DNA of 57,942 nucleotides from an uncultured Chloroflexales bacterium (lineage in GTDB: Bacteria > Chloroflexota > Chloroflexia > Chloroflexales > Chloroflexaceae): the NCBI GenBank assembly GCA_937918935.1, contig CAKZSI010000068.1, positions 1-57,942 of the forward strand. Direction: 5' to 3'. This document shows positions 22,915 to 31,351 of this stretch, piece by piece. Position numbers and translations under genes: made by a program. The notes beneath the pieces were generated by a model that was given only the letters and a program-made list of their open reading frames with translations, did not search any database and was not told the origin of the DNA. The first letter of the stretch is position 1, and every line of letters begins with the position of its first letter.

Positions 22915-22981
22915 GGGGGGCTTCGCCCTCCCGGACCCTGCCAGCGAGCAGGGTGTGGGGAAACCAGGTTTCCTCACACCC
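22915..22981. repeat. Family B hairpin followed by family A palindrome
   Basis: GGGGGGC-TTC-GCCCTCCC (22915-22932), then GGGTGTGGGGAAACC, A, and its complement with one mismatch (22951-22981). The A copy ends 38 bp before the lysW ATG. Confidence 0.85.
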
Positions 22982-23019
22982 CTCTGTTCCAGTAACCTGG
23001 AATGAAAGGAGTTCCCGGT

Positions 23020-23187
23020 ATGATCGCCACCTGTCCCGAATGCGGCGCCGAAATCACCCTGCCCGATGACACCATGGAGAGCGAGATCATCGTCTGTCCC
23101 GAATGTGGCGCCGAACTGGAAGTTGTGAGTTTGAACCCGCCCACCCTGGCCCTGGCCCCCGAGGTCGAGGAGGACTGGGGCGAATAG
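23020..23187 (+). CDS. lysW: Amino-group carrier protein LysW
   Basis: A small acidic protein of 55 residues. It carries alpha-aminoadipate on its C-terminal Glu, protecting the amino group during lysine synthesis. A zinc finger is formed by CPEC (5-8) and CPEC (26-29), and the C terminus EEDWGE has the EDWGE tail that LysX recognises. ATG 23020 is chosen over 23002 because AAAGGAG lies eight bases before it. It is 11 bp from lysX. The tail is diagnostic, so the assignment is very secure. Confidence 0.96.
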   Translation: MIATCPECGAEITLPDDTMESEIIVCPECGAELEVVSLNPPTLALAPEVEEDWGE

Positions 23188-23198
23188 AGGAGCGATGT

Positions 23199-24053
23199 AT
23201 GCGTATCGGAGTGCTCTGCTCGCGCATCCGTGCCGAGGAGAAACTGCTCTTTACTGAACTGGAGCGTCGCGGTCTCCAGTACGAGAAGATCGACGACCGC
23301 GAGCAGATCTTTAACCTGCACCAGCACGAATACCCCTTCGACGTGGTGCTGGAGCGCTCGATCCAGCACAGCCGGGCGCTGTACATGCTGAAGATTATGA
23401 ACGATGCCGGCGTGCCAACGGTGAACAGCTACCACGTGGCGCTGACCTGCGGCGACAAGTTCCTCACCACTCAGGCCCTGGTGCACGCCGGGGTGCCCAC
23501 GCCCCGTTGTCTGCTGGCCTTCACCCCCGAGAGCGCCCTGGAAGCGATGGAGCAACTCGGCTACCCGGTCGTGCTCAAGCCGGTGATTGGCTCGTGGGGG
23601 CGGATGGTCAGCAAGATCAACGACCGCGACGCGGCCGAGGCCATTCTGGAACACCGCGATGTGCTCGGCAACTACCAGCACTCGATTTTCTACATCCAGG
23701 AGTACATTGACAAGCCCGGTCGCGATATTCGTACCTTTGTCATCGGCGATGAGTGTATCGCGGCAATCTACCGTACCAGCGAGCACTGGATCACCAACAC
23801 CGCCCGCGGTGGCATCGCCAGCAAGTGCCCTGTTACGCCTGAACTGGCTGACCTGAGCATTCGCGCGGCCCATGCCGTGGGCGGCGGGGTGGTGGCGATT
23901 GATCTGCTCGAGACCCGCGACGGGCGCATGCTGGTGAACGAGGTCAACTACACTATGGAGTTCCGTAACTCGATCGAGACCACCGGCGTGAACATCCCGG
24001 CGCGGATCATTGATTATGTGCTGGAAGTGGGCCGTAACGGCATGACGAGGTGA
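23199..24053 (+). CDS. lysX: Alpha-aminoadipate-LysW ligase LysX
   Basis: An ATP-grasp ligase of 284 residues that joins the amino group of alpha-aminoadipate to the C-terminal Glu of LysW. It starts [36 protein letters not shown] is the ATP-grasp lysine and glycine loop, and [20 protein letters not shown] is the next strand pair. The metal-binding [18 protein letters not shown] ends the active site and matches LysX/RimK proteins. ATG 23199 has GAGGAG upstream. Some relatives also accept glutamate for arginine synthesis (ArgX). The adjacent LysW and LysY fit either or both. Confidence 0.93.
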   Translation: MRIGVLCSRIRAEEKLLFTELERRGLQYEKIDDREQIFNLHQHEYPFDVVLERSIQHSRALYMLKIMNDAGVPTVNSYHVALTCGDKFLTTQALVHAGVPTPRCLLAFTPESALEAMEQLGYPVVLKPVIGSWGRMVSKINDRDAAEAILEHRDVLGNYQHSIFYIQEYIDKPGRDIRTFVIGDECIAAIYRTSEHWITNTARGGIASKCPVTPELADLSIRAAHAVGGGVVAIDLLETRDGRMLVNEVNYTMEFRNSIETTGVNIPARIIDYVLEVGRNGMTR

Positions 24054-24098
24054 TGGACTGACTGGATGACGAAGTGATGGGCTGACTAGATGACGGGT
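24051..24098 (+). repeat. Short tandem repeat between lysX and lysY
   Basis: Two imperfect 24-nt units beginning TGATGGACTGACTGGATGAC and TGATGGGCTGACTAGATGAC, with a further GGGTGACGAGGTGACC tail. The first unit overlaps the lysX stop codon. Confidence 0.7.
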
Positions 24099-24150
24099 GA
24101 CGAGGTGACCGGACTGGATCTCCACACCTCCACATCTCTACAGGAGGACC

Positions 24151-25188
24151 ATGAGCATCCGGGTTTCTGTCGTGGGCGCCAGCGGCTACGTGGGGGGCGA
24201 ACTGCTGCGGCTCCTGCTGTGGCACCCCGCGGTAGAAGTGGCACAGGCCACCAGCGGGCGTAATGCCGGGCGCTACCTCTACCAGGTGCACCCCAATCTG
24301 CGCGGGCGGACGAGCCTGCAGTTCGTGCATCCTGACCGGTTGGAACCGTGTGACGTGCTGTTCCTGGCCCTGCCCCACGGCGAGGCGGCGCGCAGCTTCG
24401 CCCGTTACCAAGGGTTGGCCGGGCGGATCATCGACTGTTCCGCCGACTTTCGGCTGCGCGACCCGGCGACCTATGCCCGCTGGTACGGCGAGGAGCACCC
24501 TGCCCCGGAGTGGCTCGATCGCTTCGTGTACGGGCTGCCCGAAGTCAGCCGCGCGGCCCTGCATGAGGCGCGCTACGCCAGCGGAGTGGGTTGCAACGCC
24601 ACGGCCACCAACCTGGCTCTGCTGCCCCTGGTGCGGGCAGAACTGGTGGACCTGAACCAGCCGGTGATCGTCGAGGTCAAGGTTGGTTCCTCGGAAGGCG
24701 GGGCGAGCGCCTCGGAGAGCAGCCACCACCCCGAGCGGGCAGGGGCGGTGCGCTCCTTTGCTCCAGTGGGCCATCGCCACACCGCGGAAGTCGAGCAGGT
24801 GACAGGGTTGCGCAACATCCACATGTCGATCACCTCGGTCGAACTGGTGCGCGGCGCCCTGGCGACGGCGCACGTCTTCACGGCCCGCCCGGTGACGGAG
24901 AAGGATCTGTGGCAGGCGTACCGCGCCTTTGCCCGCGATGAGCCATTCGTGCGTATCGTCAAGGAGCGGCAGGGGATCTATCGCTTCCCCGAGCCGAAGA
25001 TCCTCGCCGGTAGCAACTATGCCGACATCGGCTTCGCCCTCGATGCCTCCACGGGGCGGGTGGTGAGCATTTGCGCGCTTGACAATCTGATGAAAGGCGC
25101 CGCCGGAAGTGCGGTACAGTGTATGAACCTGATGCTCGGCCTCGATGAAACCGCGGGGCTGGAGTTTCCAGGACTGCATCCAGTGTAG
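24151..25188 (+). CDS. lysY: LysW-aminoadipyl-phosphate reductase LysY
   Basis: An NADPH-dependent reductase of 345 residues, homologous to ArgC. It reduces the phosphorylated LysW-aminoadipate to the semialdehyde. The Rossmann motif VVGASGYVGGELLRLL is at 7-22. The catalytic Cys148 is in SGVGCNATATNL, and a His in the PVGHRHTAEVEQ segment completes the family pattern. GAAGSAVQCMNLMLG closes the protein. CAGGAGG lies seven bases before the ATG. The kinase (lysZ), aminotransferase (lysJ) and hydrolase (lysK) needed next do not follow it. Confidence 0.92.
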   Translation: MSIRVSVVGASGYVGGELLRLLLWHPAVEVAQATSGRNAGRYLYQVHPNLRGRTSLQFVHPDRLEPCDVLFLALPHGEAARSFARYQGLAGRIIDCSADFRLRDPATYARWYGEEHPAPEWLDRFVYGLPEVSRAALHEARYASGVGCNATATNLALLPLVRAELVDLNQPVIVEVKVGSSEGGASASESSHHPERAGAVRSFAPVGHRHTAEVEQVTGLRNIHMSITSVELVRGALATAHVFTARPVTEKDLWQAYRAFARDEPFVRIVKERQGIYRFPEPKILAGSNYADIGFALDASTGRVVSICALDNLMKGAAGSAVQCMNLMLGLDETAGLEFPGLHPV

Positions 25189-25220
25189 GGGAGAGGGTGT
25201 GGAATTGTGGAGGTGTGGAG

Positions 25221-26816
25221 ATGAAATCCCATCACCGCGGCGTCTCCGCGCCAGCTCCCTCCACCACCTCGGCGTCCCCGCACCCCGCTGCCCCGGCCCT
25301 TCGCCTGGCCGGCCTGCTGGTCCTCGGCTGGTCCTTGATCGCGCCCATCATCCTGTTTGCCGTCTTCCACGGCTATGGGTTCGACGATCCCTACATCACC
25401 TACCGGTATGCGGCGAATCTGGCGGCCGGCCAGGGGTTCGTCTACAATCCCGGTGAGCGGGTTCTAAGCACTACTGCCCCCCTCTACGCGCTGCTGCTGG
25501 CGCCCTTCGCCGCCCTGGGGTTGGACGTGCCGCTGATCAGCAACCTGATTGGCTGCCTCAGTCTGGGTGCGGGCGCCCTGGCGTTGTGGCGGTTGGGGCG
25601 CCTGGCGGGAATGCCGGTCGCGGGTGGGGCAGCCGCCATGCTCTACCCGTTAAGCCCGTACCTGGTCCTGACCCTGGGTGCGGAGACGACCTTCTTCATG
25701 GCCCTGACCCTGTGGGGCTTCGTCACGCTGGCTGCGGGGCGTCCTGCTGTAGCGGGTTTGCTCCTGGCAATCGCCACGCTGACGCGCGCCGATGCTGCCC
25801 TGGCCGCGGTGGTCGGGGGGGGTGCCCTGCTGCTCAAGCAACCACCCTGGAAGCGTTCACCTTTCCCCAACAACGAGGCGCGCACACCAACTTGCAGAGA
25901 GGAACAGGTCCCAGGCGACCCGGCACATAGGCCAATCAGCGGGAACATCCATCCGCTGTGGCGCTTCAGCGGCGCCTATGCAGTCATTGTACTGCCCTTC
26001 CTCGGTGCAGCCTGGCTTTACTTTGGCTCACCATTGCCGGCGACACTTGGCGTCAAACGCAGCCAGGGGCGCATCCCCGGCAGCCGCAGCTACCTGATGG
26101 GCCTGGGCCAGCAACTGGCCGGTCTGGCCCGGAGGCCTCTGTTCTGGCCGCTGCTCGGCCTGGCGCCCCCGGGGCTGGTTACGGGGTTATGGCGCCGGGG
26201 ACCATTGCTCCTGCCACTGGCATGGGGCGGTCTGCACATCCTGGCTTACAGCCTGCTTGGAGTCACTGCCTACTTCTGGTACTACGGACCGGCGGCGCTG
26301 GCGTTGATCACCGCCGCGGCTCTGGGGGCCGAGACCCTGGCGGCCTGGTTGGGCCCGTGGCGGGGAGTGCGGGCCGGCGGCATCCTGGTGGCCATTCTGG
26401 TTAGCCTGGTACTGGCAGCCCAGGTTCTGGCGCTGGCCCGGATGGCAACCTATCCTGACCCCCGCCTCCCGCTCTACCGCGCTGCCGGTCAATGGCTGGC
26501 CGTCAATACCGACCCCGATGCTCGCGTTGGGGCCCTCGAAGTCGGCATAATCGGCTATCACAGTGGCCGCCCAATGGTGGACTTTGCCGGGCTGATCCAG
26601 CCCGAAGTGGCGAGCGTCTTCGAGGCGGGCGGAAGTTACGACGCGGCGGCGCGCCAGGCAATCGCCACCCACCAACCCGAGTATCTGGTTAACCAGGAAG
26701 CCGCCATACCGCTCGTCAGCACTGACCCGGAACTGGCGGCCCGTTGCATAGCAGTGGCCGAATTTCCTGATCCGCGTTATCCTTCGCCGCTGATTATCTA
26801 CCGCTGCGGGTGGTAG
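25221..26816 (+). CDS. Polytopic membrane protein, glycosyltransferase-like
   Basis: A protein of 531 residues with about ten hydrophobic helices and a soluble C-terminal domain. After the first helix, FDDPYITYRYAANLAAGQG holds an acidic DD pair in the position of the catalytic Asp of GT-C dolichyl/polyprenyl-phosphate mannosyltransferase-like enzymes. A hydrophilic stretch of about 45 residues (PPWKRSPFPNNEARTP..) interrupts the helices near residue 220. GTG 25197 is a possible earlier start. It probably transfers a sugar from a lipid-linked donor outside the membrane, but the substrate is unknown. Confidence 0.65.
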   Translation: MKSHHRGVSAPAPSTTSASPHPAAPALRLAGLLVLGWSLIAPIILFAVFHGYGFDDPYITYRYAANLAAGQGFVYNPGERVLSTTAPLYALLLAPFAALGLDVPLISNLIGCLSLGAGALALWRLGRLAGMPVAGGAAAMLYPLSPYLVLTLGAETTFFMALTLWGFVTLAAGRPAVAGLLLAIATLTRADAALAAVVGGGALLLKQPPWKRSPFPNNEARTPTCREEQVPGDPAHRPISGNIHPLWRFSGAYAVIVLPFLGAAWLYFGSPLPATLGVKRSQGRIPGSRSYLMGLGQQLAGLARRPLFWPLLGLAPPGLVTGLWRRGPLLLPLAWGGLHILAYSLLGVTAYFWYYGPAALALITAAALGAETLAAWLGPWRGVRAGGILVAILVSLVLAAQVLALARMATYPDPRLPLYRAAGQWLAVNTDPDARVGALEVGIIGYHSGRPMVDFAGLIQPEVASVFEAGGSYDAAARQAIATHQPEYLVNQEAAIPLVSTDPELAARCIAVAEFPDPRYPSPLIIYRCGW

Positions 26817-26820
26817 CCGG

Positions 26821-26842
26821 GTGAGAAAAGCAGGTTTCCCCA
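26821..26842. repeat. Divergent family A copy
   Basis: GTGAGAAAAGC, A, GGTTTCCCCAC; the right arm is intact and the left arm has several changes. It starts 5 bp after the stop of the preceding gene. A TATAAT at 26896-26901 may serve the gene at 26962, but no good -35 is seen. Confidence 0.65.
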
Positions 26843-26961
26843 CCTCTGGCGCCGGGTCTCGGGAACGATCCTTTTCACTAGCTTGCACAACGTAGTATAA
26901 TATGATTCCTGATTTTATGTTCGCTGCGCGAGTTGCTACTCAATGCTGAGGAACTGTCTTG

Positions 26962-27711
26962 ATGAAACGGTGCCCTTACCCTTGCCCGGTTGTTGCCGCC
27001 AACCAGACCAACCTGGCGGCGCTGCGGGCGCATCTGCTCGAAGGCTATCAGTGCCTCGACGCCTGGCTGGCGCTGAGCGAGTTAGTGACCGATATGCGCC
27101 AGCGGCGTGACTGCCTCGAACGCGCGGCGGTGCTGGCGCCAGAAAATGAAGACATTCAAATTGCCTACCTTGAAGCTGTGCTGGCAGTCGAACCCGACAA
27201 TCGGGCGGCGATGAGTCGGCTCAACGAGATTCGCACCCTGCGTCTGCTCTCAGATGTCAAGACCTCGCATTTTCACGAACAGCCGCGGGCACGACTATTG
27301 GGAGAGATACTCGTTTCAATTGGCGCGATTTCCCCATCGGAACTGCGAGAGGTTCTCAAGTCACAACAAACTGGCACCCCGATTACCACGGATCGGCGGC
27401 TCGGGCAACTCCTGCTCCGTCAGGGAATGATCACGCCAGGCAAACTCGCTCATGCGTTGATCATTCAGCAGCAAGAACGCAGCCGGCTCCGTATTGCTCC
27501 ACAGGTGCTCGGCGAGTATCTGGTGGAACAGAACTACATCACGCCACAGCAGCTTGAGCTGGCCCTGGCGGAACAACTCCGCCTCGACCAGAAGAATCAG
27601 CGTCTCAGCCTGGGGCAGATTCTGTTGCGTTTGAACATGATCAGCGAGAAGCTTATCGAGCGTGCCGCCAGGGAGCACGATCAGGCCTTCTGGGCAAAGT
27701 ACGGCTATTAG
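26962..27711 (+). CDS. Protein with three MshEN-like repeats
   Basis: A soluble protein of 249 residues. Residues 1-100 are helical and TPR-like (LERAAVLAPENEDIQIAYLE). The rest contains three similar helical units: LLGEILVSIGAISPSELREV, LGQLLLRQGMITPGKLAHAL and LGEYLVEQNYITPQQLELAL, plus a partial fourth (LGQILLRLNMISEKLI). These match the MshEN/GspE N-terminal pattern, which in type IV pilus and type II secretion ATPases can bind cyclic di-GMP. No ATPase domain is attached. A c-di-GMP or pilus regulatory role is inferred. ATG 26962 is used, with no strong ribosome site. Confidence 0.7.
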   Translation: MKRCPYPCPVVAANQTNLAALRAHLLEGYQCLDAWLALSELVTDMRQRRDCLERAAVLAPENEDIQIAYLEAVLAVEPDNRAAMSRLNEIRTLRLLSDVKTSHFHEQPRARLLGEILVSIGAISPSELREVLKSQQTGTPITTDRRLGQLLLRQGMITPGKLAHALIIQQQERSRLRIAPQVLGEYLVEQNYITPQQLELALAEQLRLDQKNQRLSLGQILLRLNMISEKLIERAAREHDQAFWAKYGY

Positions 27712-27823
27712 CCTCCCTCTGAGATGTAAATGGGGGACCTGGCGTTTCCCACGCCCCTGGCCGGCGGGGCGAGATACCTTTCGCTCCCGAGGATTAGGCC
27801 CTCCCAACGCCTGTTGCAGGAGG

Positions 27824-27846
27824 GTGAGGAAACCAGGTTTCCCCAC
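27824..27846. repeat. Family A palindrome copy
   Basis: GTGAGGAAACC, A, GGTTTCCCCAC, one mismatch. It is followed by the CGTCCCTGCCCGATTCCTGG block found after other copies. A second half-copy (GGCGTTTCCCACGCCCCTGG) lies near 27740. Confidence 0.85.
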
Positions 27847-27879
27847 GTCCCTGCCCGATTCCTGGAAAGCCATGTAGTC

Positions 27880-27904
27880 GGCGGCAATGCCGCCATGGTA
27901 TAAT
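27880..27904 (+). promoter_or_regulatory. Palindrome and -10 box before the FmdB gene
   Basis: GGCGGC-AAT-GCCGCC (27880-27894) immediately precedes TATAAT (27899-27904). No consensus -35 lies upstream. The palindrome in the spacer is the place where an activator or repressor could act. Regulation is a guess. Confidence 0.5.
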
Positions 27905-27955
27905 TGGCGCGTATCAACGTGCCCGTTTCTCTCCCGTCAGCATCGAGGTAGTGCC

Positions 27956-28192
27956 ATGCCGATGTATGAGTACCGGTGTCTTGACTGTGAAAGCCGCTTC
28001 GACCGCCTGCGCCGAATGGACCAGGATGACGCCGATGTAACCTGCCCTGCTTGCCAGAGCGACCGGATCCAGCGACGCCTGTCACTCTTTGCCACGGCAA
28101 CACGTGGCAGCGCGGCCCTCAGCGAGGCTCCGGCAACCTCATCGGGTGGCGGCTGCTGCGGCGGGGGGTGCTGTAGCGCGCAAACGGCATAG
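27956..28192 (+). CDS. FmdB-family zinc-ribbon protein
   Basis: A protein of 78 residues. The N-terminal MPMYEYRCLDCESRFDRL and the second pair TCPACQSDRIQRRLS give the two CxxC knuckles of the FmdB/CxxC_CxxC_SSSS regulatory-protein family. The C terminus is a low-complexity Gly/Cys tail (GGGCCGGGCCSAQ) of the kind common in this family, which could bind metal. GAGG lies seven bases before ATG 27956. Its role in the cell is not established. Confidence 0.88.
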   Translation: MPMYEYRCLDCESRFDRLRRMDQDDADVTCPACQSDRIQRRLSLFATATRGSAALSEAPATSSGGGCCGGGCCSAQTA

Positions 28193-28275
28193 CGCCGGCG
28201 TCCCTGTCCCGCTGATCCGGAGACCAATCCAGGCGCCGGCGACGTAGCCGGCGAACCGTACAAGCGGAAGGCTCT

Positions 28276-29364
28276 ATGATCGCCTATAACTCCACTGCCG
28301 CCGGCAACGGCGCCGCCGGCATGGCCAATGGGGGCCACGTGACAGGAGATCCTTGTCATTCGGCAAGTCTGCCCGCTTACCGCGCTCAATTGGCCGGTAG
28401 CGGCGAGCAGCGCCTGGTTCACTATCTCGTTACCAGCCTCGGCGATTACTTTCCCCGATCCCTGCTGATCAACTATTACGTCTCGCTCAAGACCAACCCC
28501 TTCGTCGTGCTCACCGGGCGCGAAGGCGCCGGCAGGGCTGCCCTTGCCGCCGGCTTCGCGGCGGCGCTGGTGGGGCACGAGAGTGGGCAGGTGATCACGA
28601 TCGGCTCAGATCGCTGGGCGCGGCGGTACAGCCAGAGCAGTTACTACCGTGGCATTCACGAGCGCTTCGGCGTTAGCCAGTATCTTGAGACGCTTCACGA
28701 GGCGGCCGCTCCGGAGAATAGTGGCAAGGTCTATCTGGTGCTCCTGAAGGGCCTGACCGCCGACGAACTTGATCTGTACCTCAACCGGCTGGTACGTCCT
28801 GGCCGCCACGGAGAACGCTACCTCGCACTTCCCGGCATCCCCGCAGCAGAACAGCCGCTGTTGCCGCTGAATTGCTTTATCACGGCGACGATGCACATTC
28901 CGCGCTGCGCTCCCCCCCTCGAACTGGAAGTGTTCCAACACGCCGGCCAGATAGAGTTCGGTCCAGACCTGCGGCGCGCGCCCGCGCTTCCCCCGCTCCC
29001 CTTGCCGCCCGTGGGCCTGCAACGGGTGATGCTGCGCGCCATCTGCCGTGATCCTCGCCAGGCCCGTGCGCGGCTCGCCGCTATTCTTGGCCCCGCCTGG
29101 AGGGGCCGACTCGGCCCTTCAGCCGAGGTGGTGCGCCTCCTGGTCGAAGGCGGGGCGAGCATCCCCCGCGATGTCAATGACACCGTGCTACCCTACGTCG
29201 CCAATAGCTTTGACGAAGAAGGACGCGGGCTGTTTGATCCGTTCGATGCCTGGCACAATGCCCGCCAGGCCTACGACGCCCAGATCGTGCAGCGCCTGCT
29301 ATGGCGCGTAAACTGGCAGCAGCGCGCGCTGCACCGTCGCCTCGCCGATATTTTGCGTCGCTGA
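28276..29364 (+). CDS. Degenerate McrB-like AAA protein
   Basis: A protein of 362 residues. The stretch SLLINYYVSLKTNPFVVLTG followed by REGAGRAAL (about 80-90) aligns by eye with the start of the McrB-type AAA module (..KPFVILTGLSGTGKT..). However, the P-loop Lys-Thr is Arg-Ala here. At the Walker B position the sequence is YLVLLKGLTADELDLYLNRL, lacking the DE pair of LDEMNLA. SYYRGIHERFGVSQYLETLHEA matches the intervening helix region. It should therefore not hydrolyse ATP. A scaffold or regulatory role is possible; no nuclease partner is adjacent. Confidence 0.65.
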   Translation: MIAYNSTAAGNGAAGMANGGHVTGDPCHSASLPAYRAQLAGSGEQRLVHYLVTSLGDYFPRSLLINYYVSLKTNPFVVLTGREGAGRAALAAGFAAALVGHESGQVITIGSDRWARRYSQSSYYRGIHERFGVSQYLETLHEAAAPENSGKVYLVLLKGLTADELDLYLNRLVRPGRHGERYLALPGIPAAEQPLLPLNCFITATMHIPRCAPPLELEVFQHAGQIEFGPDLRRAPALPPLPLPPVGLQRVMLRAICRDPRQARARLAAILGPAWRGRLGPSAEVVRLLVEGGASIPRDVNDTVLPYVANSFDEEGRGLFDPFDAWHNARQAYDAQIVQRLLWRVNWQQRALHRRLADILRR

Positions 29365-29418
29365 CGCATTTGCATTCCCTTAAGACGTATGGTATACTCA
29401 CACAGGCGTTGAGGTCGT

Positions 29419-29495
29419 GGCCCCATCGTCTAGCGGCCTAGGACGCCACCCTCTCAAGGTGGAGATCGCGGGTTCGAATCCCGCTGGGGTCACCA
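29419..29495 (+). tRNA. tRNA-Glu (anticodon CUC)
   Basis: 77 nt with acceptor GGCCCCA/TGGGGTC, anticodon stem-loop CCACC-CTCTCAA-GGTGG giving CUC, T arm GCGGG-TTCGAAT-CCCGC, and CCA encoded. It is followed after 3 nt by tRNA-Asp. Confidence 0.97.
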
Positions 29496-29498
29496 GAG

Positions 29499-29574
29499 GG
29501 ACCCGTGGTGTAGCGGTTAACATGCAGCCCTGTCAAGGCTGAGATCGCGGGTTCGAATCCCGTCGGGTCCGCCA
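29499..29574 (+). tRNA. tRNA-Asp (anticodon GUC)
   Basis: 76 nt with acceptor GGACCCG/CGGGTCC, anticodon stem-loop CAGCC-CTGTCAA-GGCTG giving GUC, and CCA encoded. It is co-transcribed with tRNA-Glu and ends 5 nt before a strong terminator. Confidence 0.97.
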
Positions 29575-29579
29575 GACGC

Positions 29580-29615
29580 AAGAAGCTCACGATTGATCGT
29601 GAGCTTCTTGGTTTT
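29580..29615 (+). terminator. Intrinsic terminator of the tRNA-Glu/Asp unit
   Basis: A perfect 13-bp stem AAGAAGCTCACGA (29580-29592) with its complement (29597-29609), loop TTGA, then GGTTTT. It is the cleanest rho-independent terminator in the window. Confidence 0.9.
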
Positions 29616-29650
29616 ATGGCCGATCAAGATGTCGGGGTAACCGGGTTGCC

Positions 29651-30007
29651 TCACGCTGAGAGTAACATAATCGGCACCACCATCAGCGTCCCCAGCAGCA
29701 GGATCAAACCAAGCAACTTCAACTGCTCAACCGTGCGCCGGGCAGCAAGTTGCTCGCGCGCGGCGGGCGCGTAGGGCACGTTCGGCAGTTCGCCGAACAA
29801 CACCTGCCCGAGCGCGCCCGGCGCGGTAAACAGGGTCTTGAGCACGGTCTCGATCAACTGGCGAGTGGTGATGAGCGGCGGCGCCCAGTACGCCTCGTCG
29901 GGACTGACCGGCGCCCCGGTGAGCGCGCAGCGAAGCTCACCGTCAACAACCGCGGGCCGCGGCTGGCCTTCTGCTACGTCTGGCGGATTGCTCAGTTCTA
30001 CGGGCAT
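29651..30007 (-). CDS. Small protein with C-terminal membrane anchor, unknown
   Basis: A protein of 118 residues. The soluble N-terminal half includes ELRCALTGAPVSPDEAYWAP, with a single Cys. The middle is amphipathic (LIETVLKTLFTAPGALGQVL). The last 25 residues (LKLLGLILLLGTLMVVPIML) form a membrane helix. ATG 30007 is chosen because AGGAGG lies nine bases upstream. It starts 25 bp after the stop of the aminotransferase, so the two genes form an operon. No domain recognised. Confidence 0.75.
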   Translation of the reverse strand: MPVELSNPPDVAEGQPRPAVVDGELRCALTGAPVSPDEAYWAPPLITTRQLIETVLKTLFTAPGALGQVLFGELPNVPYAPAAREQLAARRTVEQLKLLGLILLLGTLMVVPIMLLSA

Positions 30008-30032
30008 GGTCCGGTTCCTCCTTCGGTTCATC

Positions 30033-31193
30033 TCACGCCACACGGCGCACAAAGCGTTCGATGCGCTCAAGCGCAGCTCCAATCTTGTCAAGCGATGTCG
30101 CGTAGCAGACACGCACATATCCGGCGCCGCTCGGGCCGAAGGCGTCGCCGGGGATCACCGCGACCCGCTCTTCGGTCAGGAGGCGCTCACAAAACTCCTC
30201 ACTGCTCATCCCCAGGTGCCCGATGTAGGGAAAGGCGTAGAAGGCGCCCTGCGGCTCAAAGGTCGGCAGGCCGATCCGTCGCAGCCCGTTGACGATGACC
30301 CGGCGCCGCCGGTCGTATTCGTTGCGCATGGCGCGCACGCTCTCCTCACCGAAGCGCAAGGCTGCCAGCCCCGCGTACTGGCTCATGGTCGGCGCGGACA
30401 TGATCGCGTACTGGTGCACCTTGCGAGCCGCGGCAGTGATCTCCGCGGGGGCGGCCAGCCAGCCGAGCCGCCAGCCGGTCATGGCGTAAGACTTGGAAAA
30501 TCCGCCGATCAAGATGGTGCGCTCGCGCATCCCGGGGATCGTAGCGAAACAGGTGTGCTCAACGCCGTAGACCAGGCGATCGTAGATCTCGTCCGAGATG
30601 ACCAGTAGATCATGTCGCTCGGCTACGGCGGCAACTTCGAGCATGCGCTCCCGCGAAAGCACCGCGCCCGTCGGGTTATTGGGATAACCGATCACTATAG
30701 CTTTTGTGCGCGGGGTGATCGCCGCCTCCAGGGCCGCGCCGCTTACCTGGAAGCCCTCCTCTACACACGTTGGCACGTGTACCGGCTTCGCGTCGGCGAA
30801 CAACACAGCGGCGGGATAGGCGACGAAACACGGCTCGGGCACAAGCACCTCGTCATCGGGATCGAGTACCGCGAGTGCGGCGATCAGCAAGGCTTCGCTG
30901 GCGCCTACGGTCATCAGTAGTTCGTCCTCGGGGTTGTAGTCGGCGCCGTAGAGCCGGTTGAGATAGGCGGCCAGTGTGACGCGCAGTTCCAGCAGCCCGG
31001 AGTTCGAGGTGTAGGCAGTGGTCTGATCGATTGAGTGCTGGCCCGCCGCGCGAATCTCGACGGGGGTCATCGCGTCGGGCTCGCCGACCCCCAGTGAGAT
31101 CACGTCAGGCATACTGGCGGCAATATCGAAGAAGCGGCGAATGCCCGAGGGCGGCACCGCGCGAACACGACGGGCAATTCGTTGGGAACCCAT
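30033..31193 (-). CDS. PLP-dependent class I/II aminotransferase
   Basis: A fold-type I aminotransferase of 386 residues. ISLGVGEPDAMTP is the N-terminal substrate loop, YPNNPTGAV holds the conserved Asn-Pro, and SDEIYDRLVY the PLP-ring Asp and Tyr. FSKSYAMTGWRLG carries the PLP lysine and the phosphate-binding Arg. A C-terminal GYVRVCYA holds the carboxylate-binding Arg. It resembles aspartate/aromatic and LL-DAP-type enzymes of subgroup I-gamma. A role as alpha-aminoadipate aminotransferase (LysN) is possible given the lysine cluster 5 kb away, but nothing proves it. ATG 31193 has AGGAG six bases upstream. Confidence 0.9.
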   Translation of the reverse strand: MGSQRIARRVRAVPPSGIRRFFDIAASMPDVISLGVGEPDAMTPVEIRAAGQHSIDQTTAYTSNSGLLELRVTLAAYLNRLYGADYNPEDELLMTVGASEALLIAALAVLDPDDEVLVPEPCFVAYPAAVLFADAKPVHVPTCVEEGFQVSGAALEAAITPRTKAIVIGYPNNPTGAVLSRERMLEVAAVAERHDLLVISDEIYDRLVYGVEHTCFATIPGMRERTILIGGFSKSYAMTGWRLGWLAAPAEITAAARKVHQYAIMSAPTMSQYAGLAALRFGEESVRAMRNEYDRRRRVIVNGLRRIGLPTFEPQGAFYAFPYIGHLGMSSEEFCERLLTEERVAVIPGDAFGPSGAGYVRVCYATSLDKIGAALERIERFVRRVA

Positions 31194-31351
31194 AGCTTGC
31201 TCCTGTCGAGCGCGCCGCAACAACCGGCGGTGCGCGCTATCATACCACGCCGCTGCAACCAGCGTAACGCCACGGCGTGGATCCAACGCCAGCATACCAC
31301 TCTCGCGCGCCAGGGGCCACGGACATTCGTGGTACCATCGAGTACGGGCAC

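Noticed and set aside
29419-29574. Attachment site of an integrated element at the tRNA-Glu/tRNA-Asp pair
   Set aside because: No integrase gene and no repeated tRNA 3' end were seen on either side.
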